Part shown: one piece after another, positions 40,826-51,229 of the stretch
Position numbering within the stretch: position 1 is the first letter of the stretch
Layout of the letters: each line of letters starts with the position of its first letter
Assembly (NCBI GenBank): GCA_942159475.1
Contig: OW804098.1
Location: forward strand, 7,788,383-7,852,382
Source of the DNA: Sthenelais limicola
Lineage: Eukaryota > Annelida > Polychaeta > Phyllodocida > Sigalionidae
Length of the DNA stretch: 64,000 nucleotides
Reading direction: 5' to 3'
The notes under the pieces: model-generated
Told to the model about the DNA's origin: nothing
The model's database searches: none
Seen by the model: only the letters and a program-made list of their open reading frames with translations
Translations under genes and position numbers: made by a program

Positions 40826-43435
40826 CTAGACGTCTTTCTCATCTCTCTCATGGAGATCTGAGAAAGAAACACATTTGTTTCTCAGACCTGCCCCATTGCC
40901 CACACTTGCTAAAGAAATATTGCTTGAGGTTAATCCTCTTTTCGAACGACTGAGGGGGGTTTTTAGTAAAATCTGCACAGCTCTAGAGTTCTTTGGGACC
41001 CAAAATAGAGCCCAAATCTTCTCCTGACTTGCCAAGGCTGTTTTTAGCCTAAAAGAGGAATAAAAAGGTATTTTAACAGCTGTCGGCAAAGTTACTCTAA
41101 ACACTTTGCCTTGACTGGGTACCAAAAGGTCATCACTCCATTCAAGGAAAATAAATCTCCTCAAATGGCAGCAAGAAATCTCTGCCTCTGCAGAGATTAC
41201 TACAGGAGCAAGAGATTTGACCATCGCATTATGAGAAAAAATTGAACTGACCAATGGAAAATCAAAAGAGTTTCCACTGCTCTGTAATCGCAAGTGAAGC
41301 ATGGGGGTGTCTAACATCTCGTTTCTTCCCCCACAGCAAATCATGTTCAAGAAAACTCTATAAGTCCAAATCTTTTTTAAGACAAATACTAGCAAAATAC
41401 AGAGGCAAATGGAGACCAAATAACCAGAATAATCGTAGTAAAAAGAATAATAATTAAAGGAAGAATCAGTGATAGACCTGGCACTCGGTGAAAAAACGAC
41501 ATTAGCAGCCTCCAGATCCGTTAAATTCATAATAGCAAAAGCATCTGTCTGGCGCACAATTGGAAAAATAGCTCCCAAACGATGCATCTTACAGAATAAA
41601 TAAACACACATTATAGTGTTAAAAAGGCTGATCATAGTGGCAGTAATGCCCACCGAATGATGTTTAGGGAGATTCTGCAGATTTACCTTCAAGTTTTCCC
41701 AAATTTCTTTTACCTTTTGTTGCTTTTCCATCATGTCCTTTACCGCTGGTCTTAAGTCAATACCCTTATTTATTAAATCGTCTCCAAGGTGGCCTAAATG
41801 CTTTCTAATTTCCTCGGAGGAAGGTAAATTTAATTCCACTGGAGCATGGAAGATTTCTGCCCCAGAGATATTTAAAATATCGATTCCAAAAGAAGCAGCC
41901 ATAGGCATATTAAAACCTGTTTTGATACTAATATGAGCAATTTCTGGCTCTTCACAGTCAATTTGATTATTTTCCAAGACAACCTTATCGAATTTCAAAA
42001 TACATCGGCAGGGTAAAGACACAACAAGAAACGGGGGGACACTAATCTCCTTGTTATGACCCCCAGGGCACTCAAACCTCGCAGTATGGCCTGCCCCAAC
42101 GATGACATGGCTGTCATTACCCACTGATAGGTGTGTCAGGGGCACTGGCACGTTGAGGAACGAGTGGTAGGGGCATAGTTCAAGGGCTGAAGTTACATTA
42201 TCAAAGAAAAGGGACGATAAACATGACCAAAGTTTAATAGATCTCAAAATAATAGATTCTCTGCAAAACCTACCATAATCCAAGTTGACACATGCTTCCA
42301 TAAATTCACTGTTTAGTTCCAAGTACTGGGTCTGATCCTTCGAGATGGCAAAATATTTTGAGGCAAACACCAGTTTAGTAAATCCAGAGGTATTGTGAGA
42401 ATGGCTATGTAGGGGTAAAGGAATAAAAATGGGTCTAAAAAGAGAAAAAATTGATTTTCTAGGAGCCACAATGACCCCCAGAGAAATAAAAATTCGATCT
42501 CTATCCACATGGAAATTTAGCAGCGAATCCCTGTCCAAAGTAGTTACCATATGGTAACCTTCAGGCAAGGACCTCCGCAAGACTCCCCTAGCCCTGTCCA
42601 GACTCCTGTCCTCTACGAGATCCAACGACACATGCCCCTCTAATAACCCCTCGATCGCTGTCAGTACTTTCCTCACTGTTCCCACGTATTGGGCCTGGGC
42701 CACGATGTCAAGGGTGGTTGCAGAGAGGAAAGACAGCTTTCTGAAGTTTAGGTGCATGAATCGTATGGCAGACAGGAGCTCTCCAGAGCTAGTATTAGCC
42801 ACAGTACCAATAGTCGCTGTTAAATTTAAAATCAAATTGTCTACTTCCAGCAAATGTTCCAAAGAAAAATCCAAAAGCAAATTTGTATTCAGTACAAGTC
42901 CATTGATGACTTTATCTCTTGCCTCTTGTGTTTCCTCAATAGTTCCAACTCCTCCTGACATTACTCGCACAGCTTTGTTGAAGTCAGCTAATTCATCCTC
43001 AGTGGCCACACCAAAAAGTTTTCTTGCAACCTTTCCTACCCCAGGCAAGACAGATCGTTTTGTCCTTGCAGAGTAATCAGCCTTCAAAGTTTCCATAATA
43101 GAAGAAAACTTGAAAAATGTCCCATTTGCAATCCTATACAGACGATTTTGCATGTAATTAATTGCAACACAATCCTCCTCTTGTATTCCTAGTCTAACAG
43201 AATCGCAAAGGGAAGGCATAACAGGGTCTTCTACCCTAGGCAAGGGTAGGTCCAAAATCACTGACTTCTGTTGGCAATTGACCACGATGTCCTGCTCTTT
43301 GAACAGGAAAACACCCATGTTTTGTCGCAGCCTGTGTCCCGTAACAGACACAGTCGCCACGACCAGCAGGAAAAGCACACTGAAGTGAAGAAAAATCAGA
43401 CACTCTCTCAGACAATTGCAAAAAGCCCAAAACAA
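40826..43435 (-). CDS. env: Envelope glycoprotein, baculovirus F/errantivirus type, with extended C-terminus
   Basis: 869 residues. A hydrophobic signal segment (about 13-31), a furin-type site RTKR (124-127) and, after it, GVGKVARKLFGVATEDEL, the post-cleavage pattern of F-like envelope proteins of errantiviruses and baculoviruses. A heptad-like region and several N-x-S/T sites follow. A membrane segment (about 595-615, TATMISLFNTIMCVYLF) is where such proteins normally end. Here about 50 residues, a second hydrophobic segment (about 665-686, SICLCILLVFVL) and a 183-residue tail follow, the tail resembling the separate ORF at 38955-39539. The reading frame is intact. The product would be a membrane fusion protein of enveloped particles; whether it works is unknown. 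Confidence 0.85.
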   Translation of the reverse strand: MFWAFCNCLRECLIFLHFSVLFLLVVATVSVTGHRLRQNMGVFLFKEQDIVVNCQQKSVILDLPLPRVEDPVMPSLCDSVRLGIQEEDCVAINYMQNRLYRIANGTFFKFSSIMETLKADYSARTKRSVLPGVGKVARKLFGVATEDELADFNKAVRVMSGGVGTIEETQEARDKVINGLVLNTNLLLDFSLEHLLEVDNLILNLTATIGTVANTSSGELLSAIRFMHLNFRKLSFLSATTLDIVAQAQYVGTVRKVLTAIEGLLEGHVSLDLVEDRSLDRARGVLRRSLPEGYHMVTTLDRDSLLNFHVDRDRIFISLGVIVAPRKSIFSLFRPIFIPLPLHSHSHNTSGFTKLVFASKYFAISKDQTQYLELNSEFMEACVNLDYGRFCRESIILRSIKLWSCLSSLFFDNVTSALELCPYHSFLNVPVPLTHLSVGNDSHVIVGAGHTARFECPGGHNKEISVPPFLVVSLPCRCILKFDKVVLENNQIDCEEPEIAHISIKTGFNMPMAASFGIDILNISGAEIFHAPVELNLPSSEEIRKHLGHLGDDLINKGIDLRPAVKDMMEKQQKVKEIWENLKVNLQNLPKHHSVGITATMISLFNTIMCVYLFCKMHRLGAIFPIVRQTDAFAIMNLTDLEAANVVFSPSARSITDSSFNYYSFYYDYSGYLVSICLCILLVFVLKKIWTYRVFLNMICCGGRNEMLDTPMLHLRLQSSGNSFDFPLVSSIFSHNAMVKSLAPVVISAEAEISCCHLRRFIFLEWSDDLLVPSQGKVFRVTLPTAVKIPFYSSFRLKTALASQEKIWALFWVPKNSRAVQILLKTPLSRSKRGLTSSNISLASVGNGAGLRNKCVSFSDLHERDEKDV

Positions 43436-45304
43436 ATGATAAAAACGTAAAAAAAAAGGGTTAACTAGAGTAAAACAGCTAACACCAAAGTCTATCTACT
43501 TGATTCAGTTAGACATTGGCTTCACACGATCCCCATTGTCTATGTGGGGAGTGGCAAAAGTTCTTAAGTTTTAGAAAATAAAATCTTAGTACAGAATAAA
43601 TAATTTAAAGTTCCTAGAAATCATTTCTAGATCATTAGCATGGACGCTTAAATGAGTCGAACGACGAATTAGGTAACCAATTACAAGAGAAATCAAGATG
43701 AAAAGAAAAGAAAAAAATATATCAGGGAGCAACTCCTACCTCCGTCTATCCATCTTGTATCTCCAGACCTTGAGTGATCGTGGTCTAGTCAGAGAAACCT
43801 TAGGGTAGTACCCATTACATTAACCCCTCCAGGGTGGATTGGTGCGGTACTAGGCCTGGCCACGTCCAGATTAAGTGTCAGGGGGGTTTCAATACAGCCC
43901 CCAACCCCTCATTGCTGGCTCAGTAGGTGACCCAGGCCCATTCCATCAAGGGAACACTAGGGTCTGTGGGGTGCACGAGAGGTTTGCAGCATGTGCGATG
44001 CCACGCCCCCCTGAGGGAAGGACTAAGCAACGCTCACGCCACGCGCATTCCTCTGCACTGAGGCTCACCCCACTCTAGCACCGGTACCTACGACTGTCCA
44101 AATCCTACCTTTAGTCCCTTCAGGGCGAGATTTCTCCTTTCAAATCATCCACAGTTAACACAAGCCTCAAGGGAGGAATGGACAAGAATTTTTTGATTAA
44201 ATTTACATGTCCTCTCCCCTAAAATCTTCGCTTCATTGGCTCACAAACGTTCTTACATGGTGATGACTAAGAAAAAGTCCAGAGAAAATGGCCTAAAGTC
44301 ATCACATTCTGTACTAGAACTAATACAGATCAAAAATATCAACTTTAAAGATATAAAAAATTTCAAAGTTTTTCAAAAGTTCAAGAAAAACGCTCAAAAT
44401 CGCACAAAAATTTACTCCAAAACCCTTGCAATTGTCATAAAAATAGTCCGAAATTCACCAAGGAACAGAAACACTCATCATACTACAAAACAGAAGGGAT
44501 TTAAGCACAATATCTCCCCCAAATGACACCTCAGGCAAGCCAGATTGTTCCAACAGGCAAGTGGGCACGCCCCCCTGCATGTTGCCATTTGAGATTCAGC
44601 AACAAAAGCAATTTTTCTTCCCTTCCAAGTTGCCAAGGGTTGGCAAACATTTGCAGCAAAATTAGCCGAAAACGATGCCAAGCGACCAAGCTGCAAAAGG
44701 TTTGCAGTATTTGGCAACCAAAAGGTTTCTAGAAAATGAATAAAAAAATAAAATAAAGTCCCAAATCGCTCTGAAACAGAGCGTTTTCTTCCGAAGTGGG
44801 AAATAAAATAAAAAATTAAATGATCTGGGTTGCTGTTTCTCTAGGCAGTGCCTAAAGCATCACATTATTGCTAGACGTGGTGATACACAGTGTCTAGCAA
44901 GGGAGAGTATTATGCCCATACTCCCGACTGGGCGATAAATTAACGTTGAGCAGCCGGCTATTTATAGGTCTAGAGTTGAAAGCGCGGACGTCGGAGTGAA
45001 CAGGTGTACGCGCTCAACACGCTAGCGCCTATGGGCGGGTGACAAGAGGTGTCCAGATTGACACTTTCCAGCTGGAAATATATTCACATAGGGAATGCTA
45101 CTGCACACCGCATTGTTGCTTCCCCGAAGACGCTTGCCGGGCCCTGCTCGCTCCCGTGCCGTGAAAAACGCCACTCTATCAGTCGGCCGCTCTCCCGATG
45201 AAACAAAAGCTGCCTAGGCTTGCTTCTACCGATGGGCCATTCCCCAATAAGCCCTGATATCCACACGCCCAGACTATGGCTAGAATAAAAACAAATAAAT
45301 GAAC
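43436..45304 (-). other. Non-coding stretch of the retroelement between integrase and env
   Basis: About 1.9 kb with no convincing ORF. In errantiviruses env is translated from a spliced RNA, so an acceptor is expected near 43450-43700; I did not identify it. Confidence 0.5.
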
Positions 45305-47941
45305 TTATTTCCCCAACAATTTCTTGAGGAAATCTCGAGTATATTTCTTATTAACCAGTTTGAGGAATTGAACATGCACAGGTCGACTCAATATCTTGCC
45401 GCTGCTCAAGTTCTTCAGCTTTGCAGTGAATTTTGATGGCCTTCTCACCACTAAATAAGGTCCAGAGTACTGGCTCTGTATCTTAGCACTCAAACCTTTC
45501 TTGAAGAAATGAACTTTGGCATACACCACACAACCAGGTTCAATATTGTCCAAATGAATCTTTCTGTCATACCTTTGTTTCATATTAACATTAGATCTTT
45601 CAATGTTTCTTTCTACTAGCTGTGTCAATTTTTCCCTGTTCTCATCCGCGTCCAACAGATGTTCCAGAATTGGTTTGATCGTATCTTTCACATCTATCAG
45701 ACATGCCTGAGAAGGAATCTGACATTCACGCCCATACACCAGTGTATAAGGGGCTATTCCAGCACTGAAACTATCTATGGCATTTAGGGCCATAACAATT
45801 CCTGGGACATATAGATCCCAGTTCTCAGCATTTGCCAAGCAGAAGGTACGCAGCCTCTCTCCCATCGATTTATTTTGTCTTTCAATGAGCCCATTTGAAG
45901 ATGGCTTCCAGGGAGAGGAGAAAATCTGTTCTATTCCAAACTTTTTACAGAATAAGGTGAAATCCTTCCCTGTAAATGTCGTCCCGTTGTCGCTATAAAT
46001 CTTACTTGGACAACCCACAGAACAGATCACTTTCTCAAAGAATTCATTCCTAAAACTTGCACTACTGATCGAATCAGTAGCCCAAGCAAATAAGAACTTT
46101 GTGGACATATCTATACAGGTTTGAATATAGCAATTTCCTGATTTGGTCTTAGTAATGGTACCTATAGAGTCAACCATAAAACATGAGAAGGGGCGTGGGG
46201 TGGGATCCCTAATCTCCATAGGCAGGCGGATAGTCCTATTCATCTTCTTTGAACTTAGGCATTCGTGGCAAATTGAAACATATTTCTCCACATCTGCTAC
46301 CATAGTTGGCCAGAAAAACCTGCTGGAGATCAAGTGAAGCATCTTAGTGATCCCCACATGTGCACCGACTACCCCATTATGGATCCTTTCTAGGAATTTA
46401 TTAATCAGATCCTTGGGTATCACAATCTGGTACACCTGTGGTATCAGTCTATACCTCAGCTTCCCAGGAATTCGACACAGGAGGCCATTTCTCATAAAGA
46501 ACTGTTCCTGGGACAGCAATATCCGCCTCGCTTCCTCATTTTCCTGAGGGAGCATTCCAGACTTAATATAGTTGATCATTGATCTACAGGCAGGATCAGA
46601 CATCTGTCCTGAAATCAGATCCTTCACTCCCACAGCTTCACCTCCTGTCAATTCCTCAGAAAATAAATCACCCGACAGACGGGGGGTGGCTGATGCTATA
46701 GCCTTTCTTCTGTCGGCATTTTTACTGATCTTAGACCTAGAAAAATGTGGCAATTTACTGCTAACCCTAGCCTGTTTATTCTTTATAGCTTTTTGCTTCC
46801 TCTTCCTCTCCTGATCCCTTGACCTCGGGAGAGCCCTTTCCTTAGATCTGTCCGTATCCTGGCGTGTGGAGGATCTAGTTTCAATAGCCATAATGGCTTT
46901 CTCCCCACTCACTACAGGAATTCTAGGAGCTTCTTCCTCACATTCTTGGTCGATGACTGTGAGGTCCTCCTTCAAGGAAATTATAGGAAGTGGCCTAAAC
47001 ATTCTTACAGGATAATTTTGTACCACATCTTCCGGTCTAAAATATTTAATGGCATGTACCTCAGAGAAAGCCACAGATTTACCATGACCCCTGCCCTGAG
47101 GCACGTGGCTCTCCTTCCCCTCAAGGCTGTAATCTCGCCTGCTGAGAATATCAGCAACCGTGTTTAGGGAGCCCTTGAGATAAAGGATAGTGTATTCAAA
47201 ATTACTGAAAAAATCGAGCCATCTAGCCATCCTACCAGTAAGATTTTTCTTGCTATTTAAAGCAAGCAATGCTTGGTGATCTGTGTATATGGAGAAGGGC
47301 CTCCCCCAGATATAATGTTTGAACTTTTCCATAGCAAACTTCAAACCAGCCAGTTCCCTGTCAGAACAGCTATAGTTTCTCTCACATTTCGTGAGGGCCC
47401 TTCCCGCGAATTCTATGGGTCTAAGAAACCCATTTTCATCCTTTTGATTTAAAGAACAGCCAAGGGAAAAATTACTTGCATCACTTGTGATAAAAAATTC
47501 CTTTGAATAATCTGGATGTGGTAGCAAGGCATTTTTACAAATGGACCTCTTGACGAGCTCAAAACTTCTCTCACTTTCAGGGTCCCATTTGAACTCCCTC
47601 TTTTTGCTGGTAATTCGGTACAGAGGTATCATAAGTTCACTAAAATTTGGAATGAAATTTCTATAATAATTACACAGGCCACAGAAAGCCTTTACATCTT
47701 TGGCTTTCCTTGGTCTGGGGAAACTCCTGATAGCATCTACCTTGCAATGCTCAGGTTGGAGACCTCGCCTGTTAATCACATAGCCTAAAAATGAAACCGA
47801 TTCAAGACCAAAGAAACATTTTTCCTTCTTCAACCTAATGCCAGCTTTAACAAGAGTAGAAAACAAATTATCTATACTCAGGAGGTGCTCCTCCCAGCTA
47901 TCTGACGCCAAAATTATGATCTGACGCCAAAACCTGATCAA
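45305..47941 (-). CDS. pol: Pol remnant: RT end (catalytic core missing), RNase H and integrase
   Basis: The 878-codon frame enters the RT domain only after its active site: ILASDSWEEHL is the stretch that normally follows the Y-x-DD box, which is absent. The RT connection (FLGYVINRRG, CGLCNYYRNFIPNF) is intact. RNase H has D154, E196, D221 (TDHQAL) and D264 (ADILSRR). Integrase has the H-H-C-C zinc motif (H...H...CHEC), the D-D-E core (MVDSIG, YSDNGTTF, NGLIERQ) and a GPY module (SGPYLVVRR). RNase H and integrase look functional; the RT cannot be. The frame is the gag frame, one step off the protease frame, so the deletion was also out of frame. The first ATG is an accident of the junction. 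Confidence 0.92.
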   Translation of the reverse strand: MIRFWRQIIILASDSWEEHLLSIDNLFSTLVKAGIRLKKEKCFFGLESVSFLGYVINRRGLQPEHCKVDAIRSFPRPRKAKDVKAFCGLCNYYRNFIPNFSELMIPLYRITSKKREFKWDPESERSFELVKRSICKNALLPHPDYSKEFFITSDASNFSLGCSLNQKDENGFLRPIEFAGRALTKCERNYSCSDRELAGLKFAMEKFKHYIWGRPFSIYTDHQALLALNSKKNLTGRMARWLDFFSNFEYTILYLKGSLNTVADILSRRDYSLEGKESHVPQGRGHGKSVAFSEVHAIKYFRPEDVVQNYPVRMFRPLPIISLKEDLTVIDQECEEEAPRIPVVSGEKAIMAIETRSSTRQDTDRSKERALPRSRDQERKRKQKAIKNKQARVSSKLPHFSRSKISKNADRRKAIASATPRLSGDLFSEELTGGEAVGVKDLISGQMSDPACRSMINYIKSGMLPQENEEARRILLSQEQFFMRNGLLCRIPGKLRYRLIPQVYQIVIPKDLINKFLERIHNGVVGAHVGITKMLHLISSRFFWPTMVADVEKYVSICHECLSSKKMNRTIRLPMEIRDPTPRPFSCFMVDSIGTITKTKSGNCYIQTCIDMSTKFLFAWATDSISSASFRNEFFEKVICSVGCPSKIYSDNGTTFTGKDFTLFCKKFGIEQIFSSPWKPSSNGLIERQNKSMGERLRTFCLANAENWDLYVPGIVMALNAIDSFSAGIAPYTLVYGRECQIPSQACLIDVKDTIKPILEHLLDADENREKLTQLVERNIERSNVNMKQRYDRKIHLDNIEPGCVVYAKVHFFKKGLSAKIQSQYSGPYLVVRRPSKFTAKLKNLSSGKILSRPVHVQFLKLVNKKYTRDFLKKLLGK

Positions 47942-48833
47942 ATCTTAGCAAAATATCAAGTAGCTGAGTCTGTTGTTCCCTCGCGAGTTTCTCTGACATT
48001 TGATATGAGCCCCCCACCGTCTGTATTTTGTCGGCCATGAGTGGCTCATATCGCTTATCACCCACAGCTGTCGACGCCTCAGTACTTGTCTGACACGTGC
48101 CTAGCTCGTTTATCACACTGTGGGGGCTTGCTCGAAGCAAAGGGAAGAAATCTTTCTCGTTCCTTACTCTAAAAAGGCCTAAAATATTTCCCTTTCTTAC
48201 CTTACATTCGGTTTCTGACAGATTAGCAATGACAACCGGAATAGAATTGTTTTCATTAGCTCTTACCAGGCACCTTTTAGCAATAAAGGGAACAGGTCTA
48301 CTCCTGTTCAAATTTTCTGTTATTCCTACCTTCCCTTTGAGATTCTGCAAGCCAGAAATACGAATAGAAAAAACATTCTCAGCCCTTGGTTTCAACACAA
48401 TGTCTCTGTCTGTTCTCAATACAAATAAACCTTGGTTGGGATCACCAAACCTGATGTTTGCCTTGTACCTGTCAAGGAAATCGACACCAATAATCATAGC
48501 CCTTCTCAGGCCAGGAACAACATGCAACCATTCGACATAAGTTTCACCTCCTATTTCAAATACAGCTCTGATAGCCTTTCTGGCTATTTTATAATCACCA
48601 TTTGCCATGTACAGCTTTAAATACGTTTCAGCTACAATAAACTTTGGATTATCCTTGATAATAGCATTACTGAACTCTGATCCGACACAAGAGACACTGG
48701 CCCCAGTGTCTACAAGGGTAGGAACAATATATTTTCCCACCTTAACCTCTACTCTGGCATCTGACAATTTTACCACATTGAAAATTCTTCCCCTTGTTCT
48801 AGAAAAGGAAGTTAGTTCCAACATGGTGTACAT
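47898..48833 (-). CDS. pro: Retroviral-type aspartic protease, ending at the RT deletion
   Basis: The open frame starts upstream of the first ATG (48833), overlapping the end of gag, and is the -1 frame relative to gag, so expression as a Gag-Pro fusion by frameshifting is likely. The active-site motif is VDTGASVSCVG; the flap and the second hydrophobic motif (RAMIIGVDFLDRY) follow. After the protease the linker ends LLRFDQVLASDHNFG, the pre-RT motif of gypsy elements, and the frame stops within a few codons at the deletion junction (about 47898-47945). Confidence 0.88.
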   Translation of the reverse strand: MYTMLELTSFSRTRGRIFNVVKLSDARVEVKVGKYIVPTLVDTGASVSCVGSEFSNAIIKDNPKFIVAETYLKLYMANGDYKIARKAIRAVFEIGGETYVEWLHVVPGLRRAMIIGVDFLDRYKANIRFGDPNQGLFVLRTDRDIVLKPRAENVFSIRISGLQNLKGKVGITENLNRSRPVPFIAKRCLVRANENNSIPVVIANLSETECKVRKGNILGLFRVRNEKDFFPLLRASPHSVINELGTCQTSTEASTAVGDKRYEPLMADKIQTVGGSYQMSEKLAREQQTQLLDILLRFDQVLASDHNFGVR

Positions 48834-48875
48834 GATCTTATTTTTATTGCTGGGATTTGAATAATTTGAGGAATT

Positions 48876-48905
48876 TGTCTCACTTACCCCTAGTTTTGCT
48901 CTGGG
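48876..48905 (-). promoter_or_regulatory. gag-pro overlap, candidate -1 frameshift site
   Basis: The last gag codons read CAA AAC TAG, and the -1 frame is open across them into the protease. GCAAAAC resembles the second half of a slippery heptamer but is not canonical. A strong donor-like GGGTAAGTGAG follows the gag stop. Confidence 0.4.
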
Positions 48906-51229
48906 TAGTAATGGTACAGTTGCTCTTGTGGAACTTCTGGACAGGTCAGGAAGGCTTCCTGACCTTCTCCCCCGTTTTTTGAATCGATTTGTTCACCATT
49001 GTTCACTATTTCTCCTGAGACTTCATTTACATGAAAGGCCTGTCCTCTACCGTTCTCCTGGCTCTGGCTCCTGGGTTGACTCCTGTCTTTGGAGCCAAAT
49101 CTCACGTTATTTTGTGGCCATGGAGAATTGTTCCAGCCTCTCCTGTCTTGGCTGCCACTTCTGTTTGGGGGAAATCCTCTCTTTTCCTGGCTTTGCGACC
49201 TTGGCTGGCCAGAAAAATTATTGTTATATTGTTGATAAGATGATGAAGGAGCATAATATGGTTGTTGGCTGGGAGGCTGGAAATTTCCTCTCTCTCTGCT
49301 CCTACCCCTATAGTTTTGCTGATTTTGGTAGGGATAAGGATTGTTATTAGGACGGTAGTTGGGGTTGTAATTGTAGTTGGGGTTGTAGCTGTAGTTGGGG
49401 TTGTGGCTGTAGTTGGGGTTGTAGTTAGGGTTTGTGTTCTGATGGTAATTAGGGTTAGGGTTAAATTGCCTATCCCTGCTCCTCCCCTGTTGGAACCTAT
49501 TCCCACTGGCACTTCTTTGATTTCCGTTCAGATATTTGTCTCTCCTGGACCTATCATCCTGCCTGCCTATGTGTGCTACCTCTGGTACCTTCTCAGCCAC
49601 CTCTTTTTTCTCTGCTCTTGCCCCAATTACTGCTTCGAATTTTGCAGCAGAATCGGTAACAGCTGTTACCGTTTTAGGGTTTTCTGCAGCAACACACACC
49701 CTAATATCCTCCCTCAGCTTGCCAAGGAGGATATTTGCTCTTTCCCTTTCGGGAAGGCCTGATCTAGATAACAATTGGCTCATAATTTTACAAAAAGCCT
49801 TAGTGTCTTGACCCTCTGACTGAGTCCTGAAAGGATAGTCTTTCATTCTCTCATCCAGAGTTAGGTCTGCAAATTTGTCTAAAAAGTCCCTTTTGAATGT
49901 AGGGTATGGAACTCTAGTTCCATATTGTTTGGTAAAACTATTGTAGAAAACAAGGGCCTCATCCGAAATATAGGGTTTTATGCCCACTACCCACATTTCC
50001 TGGGGGAGCCCACTCCTCTCTGCAAATTCCTCGAATTCCTCCATGAAGAATTCGCAACTGTATAGGACAGTTGGTTCCTTAAAAATTTGGGGGGCTTTTA
50101 GAAATTTTTTCATGACATGGTCACTTGTACCATTATTGAAACTACCCTTATTCCTCCTCTCAGACTGACTATCCATGAAACTTTTCATGAAGTCAAAGGT
50201 ATCCACTCGCATCTGCTTCATTTCCTGGAGCATAGCCAGCATTGGATCTTGCTGAGAGACAAAAGGTTTCACCTCTTGTGGGGAAGTTTGGTAATTTTGC
50301 TGAAAAGTAAAAGGCTTCACCTCTTGAGGAGAATTTAGGAAATTTTGCCTATTCTGGGGGTCGTTGAATACATTTAGAGGAGAGTAAGCGCCCTGTTGGA
50401 AATGCTGGCGATTTGGGATAGAATTTAGCATATTTATGTTTTGTTGCTGAGCCAATTGTTGCTGGTTGGGGGACAAGGGTGAACTCTGTGACTGGTTTGC
50501 TGTATAAGGTTGATAGTTAGGCTGAATATTTACCAGAGGCACCGATGCAGGATCGAAACCAGGATTAGATTGAGCAAATACCTGACTTTGGTGGTTCGTT
50601 CTAGGCTGGTTAGGGTTAGGTACCCTCAGAGGAGAAATTCCCGAAGGTTGAAGAATAGGGACTTGTTGAATCACAGGCTTCTGCGTAGGGAACCGCTGTT
50701 GAGGAGCTCCTCCAGGGTGGAAGAAAGAGCCCATCTCGCTCATCCTGCTGCCGGCACGCTTGGGCGCAACAGGCGGGCCCACCGACCTCTCTCGTGTTGC
50801 CGGCGGTCTCCCCTCAGCGGCTTGGCCGGTACCGAATAAGCTTCGGTTCACCTCCGGCCGACCCAAGATCCTGTCGACGTCGCCCTCCTCGAGATAGTTT
50901 CTAGGCCTATAAACACCATCGTCACAGTAGCCTTTTGGAGGCGAGATTCCAGTCACTGGAGTTGGAGGTAGAGGAAATTCCTCTTCCTCCTGATTATACA
51001 TGTTAACACTTAAATGTCCACCCTTCCTGGGGGTATTTATGACCGATTTGAAATCTGGTTCTGAATCGTCAGAATCAAAGAGATCTGACGAAAAATCCAA
51101 GTCTTCTCTTACTCTACCAAACACCTCTGCTTGCCTGGTTTCCTGACTCTCACGTGTCCTCGTGTCTATGAAAGATGTAAAATAGTCAACTCCCTCCTTG
51201 AGCCTTTGTAGTTTTGATTTCTTCTCCAT
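48890..51229 (-). CDS. gag: Gag structural protein
   Basis: 779 residues starting MEKKSKLQRLKEG, 92 bp after the 5' LTR. The N-terminal third is acidic then proline/glutamine-rich (FPLPPTPVTG, NQQQLAQQQ). A helical capsid-like block at about 370-550 (YSCEFFMEEFEEFAERSGLP, FKRDFLDKFADL) fits the Ty3/gypsy capsid. The C-terminal part is rich in NPNY repeats and RS/RG motifs (GRSRDRQ, RGRSRERG), with no CCHC zinc knuckle visible; the basic RG/RS tail may bind RNA instead. It is larger than most gypsy Gags. Several antisense ORFs of 60-170 codons lie in this region and are shadows. Confidence 0.85.
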   Translation of the reverse strand: MEKKSKLQRLKEGVDYFTSFIDTRTRESQETRQAEVFGRVREDLDFSSDLFDSDDSEPDFKSVINTPRKGGHLSVNMYNQEEEEFPLPPTPVTGISPPKGYCDDGVYRPRNYLEEGDVDRILGRPEVNRSLFGTGQAAEGRPPATRERSVGPPVAPKRAGSRMSEMGSFFHPGGAPQQRFPTQKPVIQQVPILQPSGISPLRVPNPNQPRTNHQSQVFAQSNPGFDPASVPLVNIQPNYQPYTANQSQSSPLSPNQQQLAQQQNINMLNSIPNRQHFQQGAYSPLNVFNDPQNRQNFLNSPQEVKPFTFQQNYQTSPQEVKPFVSQQDPMLAMLQEMKQMRVDTFDFMKSFMDSQSERRNKGSFNNGTSDHVMKKFLKAPQIFKEPTVLYSCEFFMEEFEEFAERSGLPQEMWVVGIKPYISDEALVFYNSFTKQYGTRVPYPTFKRDFLDKFADLTLDERMKDYPFRTQSEGQDTKAFCKIMSQLLSRSGLPERERANILLGKLREDIRVCVAAENPKTVTAVTDSAAKFEAVIGARAEKKEVAEKVPEVAHIGRQDDRSRRDKYLNGNQRSASGNRFQQGRSRDRQFNPNPNYHQNTNPNYNPNYSHNPNYSYNPNYNYNPNYRPNNNPYPYQNQQNYRGRSRERGNFQPPSQQPYYAPSSSYQQYNNNFSGQPRSQSQEKRGFPPNRSGSQDRRGWNNSPWPQNNVRFGSKDRSQPRSQSQENGRGQAFHVNEVSGEIVNNGEQIDSKNGGEGQEAFLTCPEVPQEQLYHYYPEQN

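Noticed and set aside
42705..43076. 123-codon plus-strand ORF opposite env
   Set aside because: Antisense shadow; no signal or similarity.
48097..50839. Plus-strand ORFs of 60-166 codons opposite gag and protease
   Set aside because: Antisense shadows of real coding sequence, with valine/leucine-rich content expected from the reverse of Asn-Pro-Tyr codons.
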